A DNA stretch of 64,000 nt from JAFMJV01 sp963814315 (GTDB lineage Bacteria; Chloroflexota; Limnocylindria; Limnocylindrales; CSP1-4). The DNA is taken from NCBI GenBank assembly GCA_963814315.1, contig CAWFCG010000001.1, positions 434,001 to 498,000 on the forward strand. The letters run 5' to 3'. This document shows positions 1 to 9,087 of this stretch, piece after piece. The position numbers were made by a program, and so were the translations under genes. Numbering within the stretch: the first letter of the stretch is position 1; every line of letters starts with the position of its first letter. The notes under the pieces are model-generated. The model did not search any database, had not been told where the DNA came from, and saw only the letters and a list, made by a program, of their open reading frames with translations.

Positions 1-1
1 A

Positions 2-199
2 CTGACCCTCCAGACCGCGGCAGGCTTCACGCTCACTGGCGTGACGATCCTGATCGTCGGTTTATTGAGCACGCGTGGCGGCGACATGTGGCGTGTGGCG
101 TTCGGACTGCTGGCACTGGGACCCGCTGTCGGCCGCGTGGCCATGTGGCGCTTGCGCCGCCGACCTGAGTCGGTCCGGATGGCAGATGGACGCCGCTAG
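2..199 (+). CDS. C-terminal end of an MFS-type permease (partial)
   Basis: An open frame enters from the left edge and stops at TAG 197-199, giving 65 residues. It shows two hydrophobic helices (LTLQTAAGFTLTGVTILIVG and MWRVAFGLLALGPAVGRVAM) followed by a short Arg-rich cytoplasmic tail (WRLRRRPE). This is the usual ending of a 12-helix major facilitator transporter. The substrate cannot be judged from this piece. The family call is an inference from the helix pattern and tail. The frame ends about 60 bases before the tRNA gene and on the same strand. Confidence 0.45.
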   Translation: MTLQTAAGFTLTGVTILIVGLLSTRGGDMWRVAFGLLALGPAVGRVAMWRLRRRPESVRMADGRR

Positions 200-261
200 T
201 CGACGGCAAGCATGTCGCTGAGCCGATTGCGCTCTTGGGACCCGCTAGAATGGCGACCGAC

Positions 262-336
262 GCCGACATAGCTCAGTGGTAGAGCAGCTGTTTCGTAAAC
301 AGCAGGTCCTCGGTTCAAATCCGAGTGTCGGCTCCA
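262..336 (+). tRNA. tRNA-Thr (anticodon CGT)
   Basis: A 75-base cloverleaf folds completely: acceptor arms GCCGACA/TGTCGGC, D-stem GCTC/GAGC, anticodon stem GCTGT/ACAGC with loop TTCGTAA (anticodon CGT, reads ACG), and T-stem CTCGG/CCGAG with loop TTCAAAT. The 3' CCA is encoded. tRNA 3' ends are common integration sites, and the next downstream gene is a fragment of a defence-type domain. Confidence 0.95.
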
Positions 337-402
337 CACCCCCACCCGTAGTGGTATCCCTGACCGGGCCCTACCACCGATCGTGGTGTCCCCCGTCTCC
401 CT

Positions 403-858
403 GTGATCGAGGTAGACGCACAAGCCCGACTGACCCCGGCATTCATGTTCGGCCACGCCTTTCCGCTGGCGAGCCGGATCGGGCTCGTGGCCAGACATCG
501 CGATGGGTCTCGCTGGGCCGTTGGCTCTGGGCCTGATCCCATGCTTATGTCGGTCGAGGTTGCTGTCTTGGATGGCGGGGACGAGTCCGTCGCGGTCGTG
601 GAGGTCTCGATCGCGCGGGGGGTCAGAGCATCCGGACGTGCGACCGTGGATGACCTGGGAATAAGGCCAGCCAGGCACTTGCGGTTGCGCCTGGCCAACG
701 GCGTGTCCAATGTGGACTCAGATGCGGCTGCGGCTGCATCGTACGCGTTCGGCAAGGAGATGCGCGACTTGCGCGATGCGGGCGTCAAGGAGACCCACTC
801 CTTCTTGGCCGTACCCGCCGCCCTTGCTCTCCTCGTGGTGGAGGACTATCGCGAGTAG
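403..858 (+). CDS. SAVED-like domain fragment (CBASS-type effector remnant?)
   Basis: The frame reads from GTG 403 to TAG 856-858 (151 residues); a stop at 361 limits it upstream, and no clear ribosome site is seen. The chain resembles the second half of SAVED domains, which sense cyclic oligonucleotides in CBASS and related phage-defence systems. It has a beta-rich stretch (VAVVEVSIARGV), a long helix with Ala repeats (DSDAAAAASYAFGKEMRDLR) and the typical ending HSFLAVPAALALLV. No effector domain (nuclease, protease or TM) and no cyclase gene are nearby, so if the call is right this is a leftover piece. It lies 66 bases after the tRNA-Thr gene. The family call is from memory of the motif only. 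Confidence 0.4.
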   Translation: MIEVDAQARLTPAFMFGHAFPLASRIGLVARHRDGSRWAVGSGPDPMLMSVEVAVLDGGDESVAVVEVSIARGVRASGRATVDDLGIRPARHLRLRLANGVSNVDSDAAAAASYAFGKEMRDLRDAGVKETHSFLAVPAALALLVVEDYRE

Positions 859-890
859 GACGAGCGTATCTCGCGCGGTGGCAACGCGAG

Positions 891-919
891 AAGGCCGCCG
901 GACCAGATCCGGCGGCCTT
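891..919. terminator. Hairpin terminator after the SAVED-like gene
   Basis: A perfect 11-base-pair stem (AAGGCCGCCGG / CCGGCGGCCTT) surrounds a 7-base loop. Only a weak T tract follows. It lies between the gene ending at 858 and the convergent gene ending at 988, so it can serve both directions. Confidence 0.6.
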
Positions 920-987
920 CGTTCAGGTGACGGCGGGGGGCTGTCTTTGCTGGGTTCGCTGTTGTCGCCCCCGTCGTCGTCGCCGCC

Positions 988-1950
988 CTAGTCGTCGTCC
1001 AACTCGACCCGGGTGCTGACGTAGACATCGGCGGTTGCTCCGCGCCCGAAGTACAGGCGGGTTCCGTCCCCGGACTGCGACGGTCGCGATTCCGGCTCCG
1101 CGGTGTTCACCGCCGCCACTGGGACGGGGCTCGACCACAGTCCGGTTGACCGGTTGAATCTCGCGGTCCAGATGTCCATGTTCCCGCCTCGACTCGACGC
1201 GAACACGATCTCAGTCCCGTCGCGGCTCACGTTGGGCATCTGGTCCACGGCCGCGCTGTTCAGCTCGCCAACGGCCTGCGGCGTCCCGAACGAACCGTCG
1301 CGGTTCAGGCGGCTTCGGTAGATGTCGTGGTTCGCCCCCGTTCCCGTGCTCGAGAAGTACAGGTACGTCCCATTGCGGGTCTTGACTAGCGACGGTCCGA
1401 ACTCACCGCCGGTGAAGTTCGGGCCGGTTCCGTCCGCAACGCAGCCGAGGTGCCGCGGGGTGGTCCAGGTCCCGGCGTAACGCTGGCGGGTGAGGTAGAT
1501 GTCGCCCACGGGTGGCGTCTGTCCGGGAGTGGCGCCGCAGGCCGGACGATCCGAGACGAAGAGCAGCCAGCTGCCGCCGAGCGGCGTGGGGCAGAATTCC
1601 TGGTCTGCGCTGTTGATCGTCGGGCCGAGATTCGTCATCGGCCCCCAGGGCGCTCCCTTGTTCGGGCGCTCCGCGACCCAGATGTCGTTCTTCCCGAGCC
1701 CGCCCGCCCGCGTGGAGGCGACGTACAGCTGCCTGCCGTTCGGCGACTCGATGGGACAGCCGTCATGGGCATCCGTGTTCACCTCGCTCACGGCCGTGGG
1801 CACACCCCAGTCGGAGTGCTCGGTCGGCCCGTGCGCCGCGACCGGGAGAACGCTGGCTGCCACAAGGAGGAAGGCGCCGACGATGGACGCCATGGCGCGC
1901 TGTGGTCGCGCGTGTGTCCTACGGACCGGGGCCGATGAGTAGAGAGTCAT
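988..1950 (-). CDS. Secreted PD40/TolB-like beta-propeller protein
   Basis: This is a protein of about 320 residues with a signal peptide (hydrophobic core after RRTHARPQRAM, ending VLPVAAHG). Repeated PD40/WD40-like blades follow: NGRQLYVASTRAGGLGKNDI, GSWLLFVSDRPA, GTYLYFSSTGTGANHDIYRS, GTEIVFASSRGGNMDIWTAR and GTRLYFGRGATADVYVS. Each blade has the S-x-DG-x-x-L/I-x-F-x-S pattern of TolB-type propellers, which usually bind proteins or ligands outside the membrane. The start at ATG 1950 was chosen because GGAGAAGG lies just upstream; the open frame extends further but that part is proline- and arginine-rich and looks non-coding. No enzymatic motif is visible. Confidence 0.75.
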   Translation of the reverse strand: MTLYSSAPVRRTHARPQRAMASIVGAFLLVAASVLPVAAHGPTEHSDWGVPTAVSEVNTDAHDGCPIESPNGRQLYVASTRAGGLGKNDIWVAERPNKGAPWGPMTNLGPTINSADQEFCPTPLGGSWLLFVSDRPACGATPGQTPPVGDIYLTRQRYAGTWTTPRHLGCVADGTGPNFTGGEFGPSLVKTRNGTYLYFSSTGTGANHDIYRSRLNRDGSFGTPQAVGELNSAAVDQMPNVSRDGTEIVFASSRGGNMDIWTARFNRSTGLWSSPVPVAAVNTAEPESRPSQSGDGTRLYFGRGATADVYVSTRVELDDD

Positions 1951-2080
1951 CTTCCTTCTCCATTCTGCTATCGGCGGGAGCGTTGCCCCGCCTCTCCGTG
2001 GAGAAGGTGGTCCTAAGAGTGCGCCGGCCACATCGTCAGCGTCCTTAGACGGGCGTCGTGAGTTTCCTCATTCTTTCCGG

Positions 2081-2440
2081 TCAGCAGGTGTAGAGCGGGG
2101 TTCCGCCTGCAAGCTCGGCGACGACGTCGGCCGCGGAGATGATCCGCGCGCCATCGATCAGGTGCTCCTCGGTGATGCCGCGTGGCTTCGTGCAGGCGCC
2201 GCAGGCCCAGATCTGCCCGCCGTTGGCCAGCAGGGAGGCAAGAACCTCGCGGAGCGGTTGCATGCCCTCGTGGTGGATGTCATCCGCGTAGCCCTTCGTC
2301 GCCAGCCACACGCCATCGATGGTGAGCAGCACGATGGCCTCCTGGTCGGCCGATGCGGCGACGTTCGCCACGATGAACGGCAGCGTCGCGCGTTCCGGAT
2401 CTTCGCGACCATGGGTAGCTTGCGCCATGAATCTCGGCAT
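2081..2440 (-). CDS. DsrE/DsrF-family protein
   Basis: The 119-residue product has the DsrE-like fold signature: a hydrophobic strand (ATLPFIVANVAASADQEAIV), the strand VLLTIDGVWLATKG and a cysteine-bearing segment (GQIWACGACTKPRGI). The family includes sulfur-relay proteins, where a cysteine of this segment can carry persulfide sulfur, but many members are uncharacterised. GGAGG lies about 9 bases before ATG 2440. It follows a TusA-like gene by 18 bases, so the two form a small operon with a sulfur-transfer theme. Confidence 0.75.
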   Translation of the reverse strand: MPRFMAQATHGREDPERATLPFIVANVAASADQEAIVLLTIDGVWLATKGYADDIHHEGMQPLREVLASLLANGGQIWACGACTKPRGITEEHLIDGARIISAADVVAELAGGTPLYTC

Positions 2441-2458
2441 CTATTCGATCCTCCGGGC

Positions 2459-2710
2459 CTACTTTCGACACAGGTAATAGCGGGTCCGCCCGGGCCCGTC
2501 CTCGATGATGGCCACGATGGGATTGCCGGTCAACCGCGACCAGGACGCCAGACCGCTGCGAGCCGTGGGGTCATCGGAGATGACCTCCAGGACCTGGCCG
2601 GTTTCGAGCTGGCGCATCCGGGACGCGATGATCGGGGTCAACGTCGAGCAGCTCTGCCCTACGAGGTCCATCCGAACGTCCGGTGCCGGGGCACTCGATG
2701 CATCCGTCAT
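2459..2710 (-). CDS. TusA/SirA-like small protein
   Basis: The 83-residue protein matches the TusA fold: an opening strand (VRMDLVGQSC), a helix after the cysteine (TLTPIIASRMRQLETGQVLE) and the strand-helix-strand ending VISDDPTARSGLASWSR ... GNPIVAIIEDG. TusA proteins pass sulfur through the first cysteine of a CPxP motif. Here the cysteine is kept (SCSTL) but the motif prolines are not. The operon partner is the DsrE-like gene just downstream, a common pairing. GAAGGGA precedes the ATG. Sulfur transfer is likely but unproven given the altered motif. Confidence 0.7.
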   Translation of the reverse strand: MTDASSAPAPDVRMDLVGQSCSTLTPIIASRMRQLETGQVLEVISDDPTARSGLASWSRLTGNPIVAIIEDGPGRTRYYLCRK

Positions 2711-2831
2711 TGGCTTGTCCCTTCATGTGTGAGTGTGCCGGTAGGGTATGCCGCCGTGGCGAGCCACGGCAATGGGTCGCTCCTTAGCTACGGGTGGCAG
2801 CATTCCTTAGGCCGGCCGTCATAATCGGCGA

Positions 2832-5800
2832 ATGACCGCGCGGATCTCTAGCCCGGTGTTCGTCGGACGCGGCGAGGAGCTCCAACGTCTGCAGGCCGTG
2901 CTCGATGGCGCCATGGCGGGTGCGGTGGGCGCTGCCCTCGTCGGCGGCGAGGCCGGCGTCGGAAAGACCCGTCTGCTCACGGAGTTCCGGGCGAGCGCCG
3001 TGTCCGCCGGAGTTCGTGTTCTGGTGGGCGGATGCGTCGACCTGGGGGACGGGGCGCGCCCGTACGATCCCTTCGTCGCCGCCCTCCGACCGTGGCTGAC
3101 GTCACTGCCGCCGGACGACTTCAGCCGCATCGTCGGGCCTGCGCGATCGGCCGTCCTGCAGCTGATCCCCGACCTGGTGTCCGACGACGAAGGCGAAGCT
3201 CGGGCCCAAGCGCCCACATCGGCAACCCAGTCCAGCCTGTACCTCCAGGTGCTCGGGCTGGTCGAGCGCATCGCCGCGGACACAGGCACCGTCATTGCGC
3301 TGGAGGACCTTCATTGGTCGGATCGATCGACCCGCGATCTGCTCCAATTCCTGGTGCGAAACCTCACCCATGGCCGTGTGATGGTGGTCGGGACGTACCG
3401 CACTGACGAGGTGAACGAGCGCCATCCACTCCTGCCCCTGCTCGCCGAGCTGGATCGCAGCGGACAGGTCGAGCGATTCGAGCTGTCCCGGTTCACGCCA
3501 AGCGAAGTTCACGCTCAGCTGGCGGGCATCCTGGGCAAGCCCCCCGCTCGCCCCCTTGTCGCTCGCCTCCACCAACGCGGAGGGGGCAATCCGTTCTTCA
3601 CCGAGGAGCTCCTCGCCGTCGCTGAACGGGGCGACCAACGCATCGGCCTCACGCTTCGAGAGATGCTCCTCGCCCGGGTCGGTGGTCTCTCCGCGGCGTC
3701 TCGAAACCTCCTGCGCGTGGTCGCCGTAGCCGGTCAATCCGCGAGACACGACATCCTCGGGATCGTGACGCGAATGGAGCAGGCTGAGATCGCCGCGGCG
3801 TTGCGGGAGGCGATCGACCGTCATCTGCTGCAGGCGGGCGACAACGAGGTCATGCAGTTCCGCCACGGCCTCCTGCAGGAAGCGGTCTATGACGAGCTTC
3901 TGCCCGGCGAACGACTGGCGTTGCATGCGGCAGTGGCCGCAGCCGTGGACATGGTTCATGCCGGCCTCGACATCGATGCCGCACTGGCGTCCGAGCTCGC
4001 CCACCACTGGTACGAGGCCCGCGATGCGCGCCAGGCGCTGCCGGCCCTCCTGCGCGCCGGCCAGGCGGCGGAGCGTGTGTTCGCCTTCGGCAACGCCTTT
4101 GCGCACTACCATCTCGCGTTGAGCCTCTGGCCGGCCGGCACGGAGTCCGTCGAAGGGATCACACGCCATGACCTGAGCGTGCGCACGGCCGAGGCAGCCG
4201 CCCTGAGCGGTGGATACGATCGGGCGATCGCGGTGGTCCAGGCCGCGCTCGACGACGACTCGGCCACAGGGCCGGAAGCGGCGCGCACCGGAGCCTTGCT
4301 CGAGCGTCTCGCCGTGTATCACCTCGGGTCGGGCAATCCCGACGCGGCCCAGCCTGTCGCGCGTCGTGCGCTTGACCTACTGCCGACGGAGCCTCCGTCC
4401 GTCGCACGCGCCCAGGTGCAGGGCATCCTGGCCCAGGCACTCGGGCTGCAAGGCCACTTCGACGAGTCGAACCGCCTTGCCGAGGAGGCGCTGGCAACCG
4501 CGCGCTTGGTCGACTCGGCTCAGGCCGAGATCCGCGCGCTGGGCTGCATCGGCCGCAACGCCGCTGCGGTTGGCGATGCCGAGGCGGGGGTGGGCACCCT
4601 GCGCCAGGCGTTGACGCTTGCGCACTCGGTCGCGGACTTCCCGGGGGCAGCCGAAGATCTCCATCGCGCTGGTGCTGGCACTCCACTGGGCCGGCGACCT
4701 GGACGAGGCGTGCAACGTCGCCGACGCGGCGATCGCCGAGAGCAGCCGCTGGGGGGTCGAGGGATTCGGGAGCACTCTGCGAGCCATCAGGGGCGTGTCG
4801 GCCTTCCTGCTCGGACGCTGGGCCGAGGCGGACGATTGGGTCGCTGGCGCGCTCGAGCGAGACCCGGTCGGATCACCAGGGGTCCTGGCGCACGGTGCAC
4901 GAGCGCTGCTCGACCTGGGCCGCGGCAGGCTCGACTCGGCCGCCGAGCACCTGGAGATCGTGCTGCTGATGTGCCGGGACTTCACCGCGACCGCCTACAG
5001 CTGGACTGACCTGTACTCGAGCATCGCCCTGCTATCGATCGCGAGAGGGCAACCGACCGACGCGATCGACTCGGTGCGCGAGAGCTTGGTGCGCTCGGCC
5101 GAGCCTGAGCGCGACATCCAGATGCGCGTGTGCTATCGCCTGGCGATCCGTGCTGCAGCAGACCTCGCCGAGGTGGCTCGACCGCTCGGCGATGAGGCGG
5201 GCCTGGAGGAGGCACTCGCGATCGGACGAGAGTTCGACGCACGGCTCGATCGTCACGCCCATCTCGTCCGCGCACTGCCTGGTGGGGGCGACCCACACCT
5301 AGCCCTCGACGTGGCGCTCGCCAAGGGCGAGCTGAGCCGGCTCACGGGTCGCTCGAGCGCGGCCGCGTGGGCGACCGCGGCGGCCACGGCCGTCGAGCTG
5401 CAGCACTCCCACGAGGCCGCCTACGGCCGTTTCCGCCAAGCCGAGGCGCTCCTGCTCGTACGCGGCTCGCGGGCCGCCGCGCAGGCAGCAGCCGTGGAGG
5501 CGCACCAGATCGCGTCTGCCCTGGGGGCTGCTCCCCTTCAACGGGAGATCGAACGGCTGGCCGCACGATCACGGCTCGACGTCGCCAGCCGGCCCGTTGT
5601 CTCCGAGCCAGCGTCCGGCGCCGCGCCCGTCGGCCGTGCGATCCCATTCAGGCTGACGCAGCGCGAGCAGGACGTCCTGGAGCGCCTCACCCTGGGGCAC
5701 ACGAACCGGGCGATCGCCACCGATCTATTCATCAGCGAGAAGACGGCCAGCGTGCACGTCTCGAACATCAAGTCGAAGCTGGGAGCGAACGGCCGCGCGG

Positions 5801-5991
5801 AGATCGCGGCTATCGCGGTGCGTCTCGGCCTCGTCCGCGAGGCCACGGACGGAGGCGAGCCTGCAGGACCGGTTGCCAGAGCCAGGGCCCTGCCAGCGGC
5901 TCGGTCCGCCCTCCGCCTGCGGCCGACATCCCCAGAGACGGACGATGGGGGCTCCCCGTTGAGGATCCGGACAGGAAGAGACCCGAGTTGA
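2832..5991 (+). pseudogene. AAA-ATPase LuxR-family (MalT-like) regulator with a frameshift
   Basis: This is a large STAND-type regulator. The N-terminal ATPase has a Walker A motif (GGEAGVGKTRLL, residues 38-49) and a Walker B segment (VIALEDLHWSD, about residue 155). A long TPR-like helical region follows, and the C-terminus is a LuxR helix-turn-helix (LTQREQDVLERLTLGHTNRA at about 5654-5713, then KTASVHVSNIKSKL). The frame changes once, near the run of five G at 4643-4647: removing one G gives a smooth join reading DFPGQPKISIALVLAL. The total would be about 1,050 residues, normal for the family. It is either a real frameshift or a sequencing error in a homopolymer. Such regulators bind an unknown inducer in the TPR region. 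No target gene is obvious. Confidence 0.8.
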
Positions 5992-6039
5992 ATACAAGTC
6001 GGAGTGTCGTGAACCCAGACACTCCCCTCACCAGCCAGC

Positions 6040-6258
6040 TCAAGTGGCGCGTCGAGGAGCCGAAGGCATCTCCCTCGCAACGAACACCCGGTTTCGGTCA
6101 CGGCCAGGGAGCTCCTGCAGAATCTCGGCTTCAACGAGTTTATGGACGTTGAGCGAAGCCGCTCGGTAGGTGACTGACAGCATGTCGCGGGCTCGGGGGA
6201 CGGTGAGGATCGGCGTCGCGAAGAGCTCATCGACGAGTCGAAGCGGATCGAGCGGCGC
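6040..6258 (-). pseudogene. C-terminal winged-helix piece of a Fic-family protein
   Basis: The minus-strand frame ending at 6040-6042 reads LRLVDELFATPILTVPRARD, then a short helix (MLSVTYRAASLNVHKLVEAE) and the ending GRDRNRVFVAREM. This is the DNA-binding winged-helix tail found at the C-terminus of many Fic/DOC AMP-transferases (pattern: LLDxLFxxPxxTVxxA ... GRxRNRVFVA). The catalytic Fic domain (HPFxxGNG) is absent. The frame continues upstream through a TGA into an IstB fragment, so the missing part was probably lost when mobile DNA joined here. Confidence 0.65.
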
Positions 6259-6480
6259 TCATAGCGCGAGCTGATGAGCGAAGAACAATGCCGCGGCTAC
6301 CGGGTCGAAGGGGATGTAGCCGACCTCGTCGACCACGAGCAGGGGGACGCGCCCCAGGCGTTCGAGCTCCTCGTCGAGCCGGCCCGCCCGCTTGGCCGCG
6401 CCCAGGCGGTTGACCCACTGATGGGCGGTGGCGAAGGCGACCCGATGCCCGCGGCGGGCAGCCTCGCCAGGGGTTTGACT
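6259..6480 (-). pseudogene. istB: IstB (IS21-family helper ATPase) fragment
   Basis: About 70 residues of an IS21 helper ATPase are readable: AARRGHRVAFATAHQWVNRL, then a linker and Walker B (RVPLLVVDEVGYIPFDPVAA) and FFAHQL. In intact IstB (about 250 residues) Walker A lies before this segment and about 90 residues follow it; both are missing, and a TGA closes the frame at 6259. The piece is non-functional. It suggests an old IS21-type insertion between the Fic remnant and the integrase remnant. Confidence 0.7.
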
Positions 6481-6543
6481 CCGGCCATTCGCGCTTGAGG
6501 ACAGACTCGACCACACCACTGTCCGAGCCCACGACGGTCAGTC

Positions 6544-6567
6544 GTTTGCAGCCAAGTTTGCAGCCAA
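6544..6567 (+). repeat. Two tandem copies of a 12-base repeat
   Basis: GTTTGCAGCCAA occurs twice back to back (6544-6555 and 6556-6567). It lies just beyond the 3' end of the integrase remnant. That could be a trace of an attachment-site duplication, but the copies are short and this is only a guess. Confidence 0.6.
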
Positions 6568-6585
6568 GGGCTCTGCTGGAGTTCG

Positions 6586-6850
6586 TCAGCCGGCGCCGAT
6601 CATCGTGTCCAGCTTCGCCTCCGGGAGCACGTGACCACCGGTGCGCAAGGTCAGGGTGCTGTCCTGATGGCCCAGCGTCTCCGAGACAATCTTGAGGGAC
6701 TCACCACCGACCAGGAGCATCGACACGAACTGGCAACGAAGGTCATGGAACGTGAGATCGGCTAGGCCGGCCCCGGCGGGGAAGCGGCGGAGGTGCTTCG
6801 AGCGGAGTCCCGACCGTGGTTGTGAGGACGTAGCTGGAGACTTGCCACCC
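6586..6850 (-). pseudogene. Tyrosine recombinase (phage-type integrase) C-terminal remnant
   Basis: The minus strand reads SKHLRRFPAGAGLADLTFHD followed by LRCQFVSMLLVGGESLKIVS and ETLGHQDSTLTL, then HVLPEAKL, ending at TGA 6586-6588. This is the HxLR...LGH catalytic core of tyrosine recombinases. The nucleophilic tyrosine, expected in a T-x-x-x-Y-x-H pattern just before HVLP, is not there (LRTGGH). Upstream, a matching piece (SYVLTTTVGTPLE) lies in another frame, so a frameshift is present near 6800. The gene is dead. Confidence 0.7.
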
Positions 6851-7044
6851 CGGCCGGCATGCAGGCGGGCTCCGGTCGCCCGCTCGTGATCGGCCGGCCC
6901 TTCACCCGTCCGGGTGACTTCTGGCTCGATGGCCCTTGTCCTCGCTGGTGACGCCGGTCATCATGGAGCACAGGGTCCGCCGTGAGCGCTGCGTCTCGCC
7001 GCGGCGATGCGAGGAGGATGGACGCGGAAGAGGGGTGCCGGCTC

Positions 7045-9087
7045 ATGCCCAGGCTCATCGCATCCGCCGTTATGGCTGTCCTGCTCATCGCCCTGTCCGC
7101 CCCTGCGGGCGGGCTCGTGCCCGTGGCAGCGCAGACTCCCGAGGCCGAGGTCGTGGCCATCGCGGGAACCACCATCGTCGATGACCTGTCTGACGGCTTC
7201 CGGCGGATCGGCAGCGGCTGGCGCTCGGCCCCGGGCGGCTTCGACGGCCATCACTACTGGTCGCCCGCGAGCCGCAAGCTGAAGCGCGTCGGCATCTGGA
7301 CCGCAACGCTCGGCGAGCCCGGGCTGTACCGCGTCGTGGCCAAGCTGCCGGTCGTGCACTCCAGCAGCCGCACGGCGATCTATAGGCTCAAGACTGCGGA
7401 CGGTTGGGCGACCCGGGTGCGCAGCCAAGCGGCATATCGCGGCCGCTGGGTGGACCTGGGCACGCATGCCTTCACCACCCAGGCCGAGGTGCGGCTCACC
7501 GACAGGACGCGCGATCCCCGCGGCATGCGCCGCATGGTCGCCTTCGACGCGCTCGAGTTCATCCCCGTCGAGCCGCCCGAGCCACCGGTCATCATCCGGC
7601 TCGATGTCGAGGCCAGGCACGACCGTGCCATCGTCACCTTCAGCCTCGCGGGGGCGGGTCCCGCGCGCAGCGAGTACCGCGAGGCGGGCAGCTCGTCGTG
7701 GAGCGTCGGGGGCAACGAGACCAGCTCGAAGTACGCCGATCATCGCCAGGTCATCAGCGGGCTCACACCCGAGACCGGCTATGAGCTGCGGGTCATCGCC
7801 ACCAACCTGGGTGGCCAGACCGTCTCGCCGATCGTCGGCTTCAGGATGCTCGCCCCACCACCGCCGGTCATCCACGATCTCCGCGTCGCCCCTCAGGACA
7901 CGCGCGCGGCCGTCACCTTCAGCCTCGACGCCAAGGGCCCCGCACGCACCGAATACCGGCGTGCCGGTAGTAGCGAGTGGCTCCCAGGGGCCGAGGAGAC
8001 GAGCAGTAGTTACAGAGACCACGAACAGATGGTCCGCGGCCTGGCCCCCCAGACCGACTACGAGCTGCGGATCGTCGCCGCCAACGCCGGTGGCCGCACG
8101 GTGTCGGACATCACCCTCTTCTCGACGCTGCAACGTACCGTGGACTGTGATACCGGCGAGAAGCTCCAGGCGGCCATCGACCGGGCGCGACCCAATGACA
8201 CGATCATCGTGACGGGACGCTGCGTCGGGACCTTCACGGTGCTCAAGGACCTGACGCTGGAGGGGTCGGGTGGCGCCGTGATCGACGGTGGCCAGGGCCG
8301 CTGGGCACTCCTCGCGGGATCGTCCGACGGAACCAGCGAAGGGTGGGTCGGGGGTGTCGATCTCGAGGTGAGGAACCTGACGATCGCTGGCGGCAGGGAG
8401 TCCGCCCTTGACTCATGGGGAAACGTCCTCTTGCGCGATGTCGTCGTCCGCGGGAGCGCGGGGTCAGGCATCTACGCCGAGGGAGCCGTCACGGTCCAGC
8501 GATCGACGGTACGCGGCAATGCCGGATCCGGCTACTCCAGCGGGACCGTCAGCCGTCTCGTGGTGATCGACTCGGTCTTCCGGGACAACGGCGCCGCAGG
8601 CATCAGCATGGGTAATGGCGACATCACCATCTCCGGATCGACGGTTGACGGCAACGGCGGAGTCGGCATCCGCTGCGTTGCCCAATCCAGCCTCCAGATG
8701 AGCGACACGACGGTCACTCGGAACGCGGGTGGGGGGCTTCACATCAGCTACTGCCCAGGTCGCATCACCGATTCCATGATCGTGGGGAACCGGACGTCGG
8801 GGGACGGTGGCGGGATCTGGACGGCAGGCTGGATCTCCGAAGGCTACGCGCCAAGGATCGAGCGATGCACCATCCGCGACAACCAGGCCGCTGGCCGCGG
8901 AGGCGGCATCTTCAATGCCAAGCCGAGACCCGAGCACCTCGGCCCACTCGTCGTGGTGGACACGACGATCCGCGGGAACACGGCTGGTGCGGGCGGTGGC
9001 ATCTACAGCGAGGAGGAGATGGCCCTGACGAATGTGACGTTCTCAGCGAACACGCCCGACGCCTGTCTGGGCTTGGGCTGCCCCTGA
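7045..9087 (+). CDS. Secreted protein with golvesin-like, Fn3-like and beta-helix regions
   Basis: The product is about 680 residues. A signal peptide (MPRLIASAVMAVLLIALSAP ... VAAQ) is followed by a golvesin/xanthan-lyase-type jelly-roll (IVDDLSDGFRRIGSGWRSA ... VAFDALEFIPV, to about residue 170). Two fibronectin-III-like repeats come next (about 172-265 and 268-360; compare RSEYREAGSSSW with RTEYRRAGSSEW). The rest is a right-handed parallel beta-helix (about 365-680) with many short turns such as VIDGGQGRW and VRGSAGSGIYAEG. Such proteins bind or cut polysaccharides outside the cell; no catalytic residues can be assigned. The start at 7045 is preferred because it begins the signal peptide. 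Longer starts at 6982 or 7018 would put acidic residues in front of it. Confidence 0.75.
   Translation: MPRLIASAVMAVLLIALSAPAGGLVPVAAQTPEAEVVAIAGTTIVDDLSDGFRRIGSGWRSAPGGFDGHHYWSPASRKLKRVGIWTATLGEPGLYRVVAKLPVVHSSSRTAIYRLKTADGWATRVRSQAAYRGRWVDLGTHAFTTQAEVRLTDRTRDPRGMRRMVAFDALEFIPVEPPEPPVIIRLDVEARHDRAIVTFSLAGAGPARSEYREAGSSSWSVGGNETSSKYADHRQVISGLTPETGYELRVIATNLGGQTVSPIVGFRMLAPPPPVIHDLRVAPQDTRAAVTFSLDAKGPARTEYRRAGSSEWLPGAEETSSSYRDHEQMVRGLAPQTDYELRIVAANAGGRTVSDITLFSTLQRTVDCDTGEKLQAAIDRARPNDTIIVTGRCVGTFTVLKDLTLEGSGGAVIDGGQGRWALLAGSSDGTSEGWVGGVDLEVRNLTIAGGRESALDSWGNVLLRDVVVRGSAGSGIYAEGAVTVQRSTVRGNAGSGYSSGTVSRLVVIDSVFRDNGAAGISMGNGDITISGSTVDGNGGVGIRCVAQSSLQMSDTTVTRNAGGGLHISYCPGRITDSMIVGNRTSGDGGGIWTAGWISEGYAPRIERCTIRDNQAAGRGGGIFNAKPRPEHLGPLVVVDTTIRGNTAGAGGGIYSEEEMALTNVTFSANTPDACLGLGCP

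Noticed and set aside
3102..4322. Long open frame (406 codons) on the minus strand opposite the AAA-LuxR gene
   Set aside because: It lies wholly antisense to a gene with clear Walker and TPR features, and its sequence has no recognisable motif. Long antisense frames are common in GC-rich codon usage.
6544..6567. Integrase attachment-site core
   Set aside because: The 12-base tandem repeat is beside a dead integrase but is too short, and no second copy at a tRNA end was found in the window.
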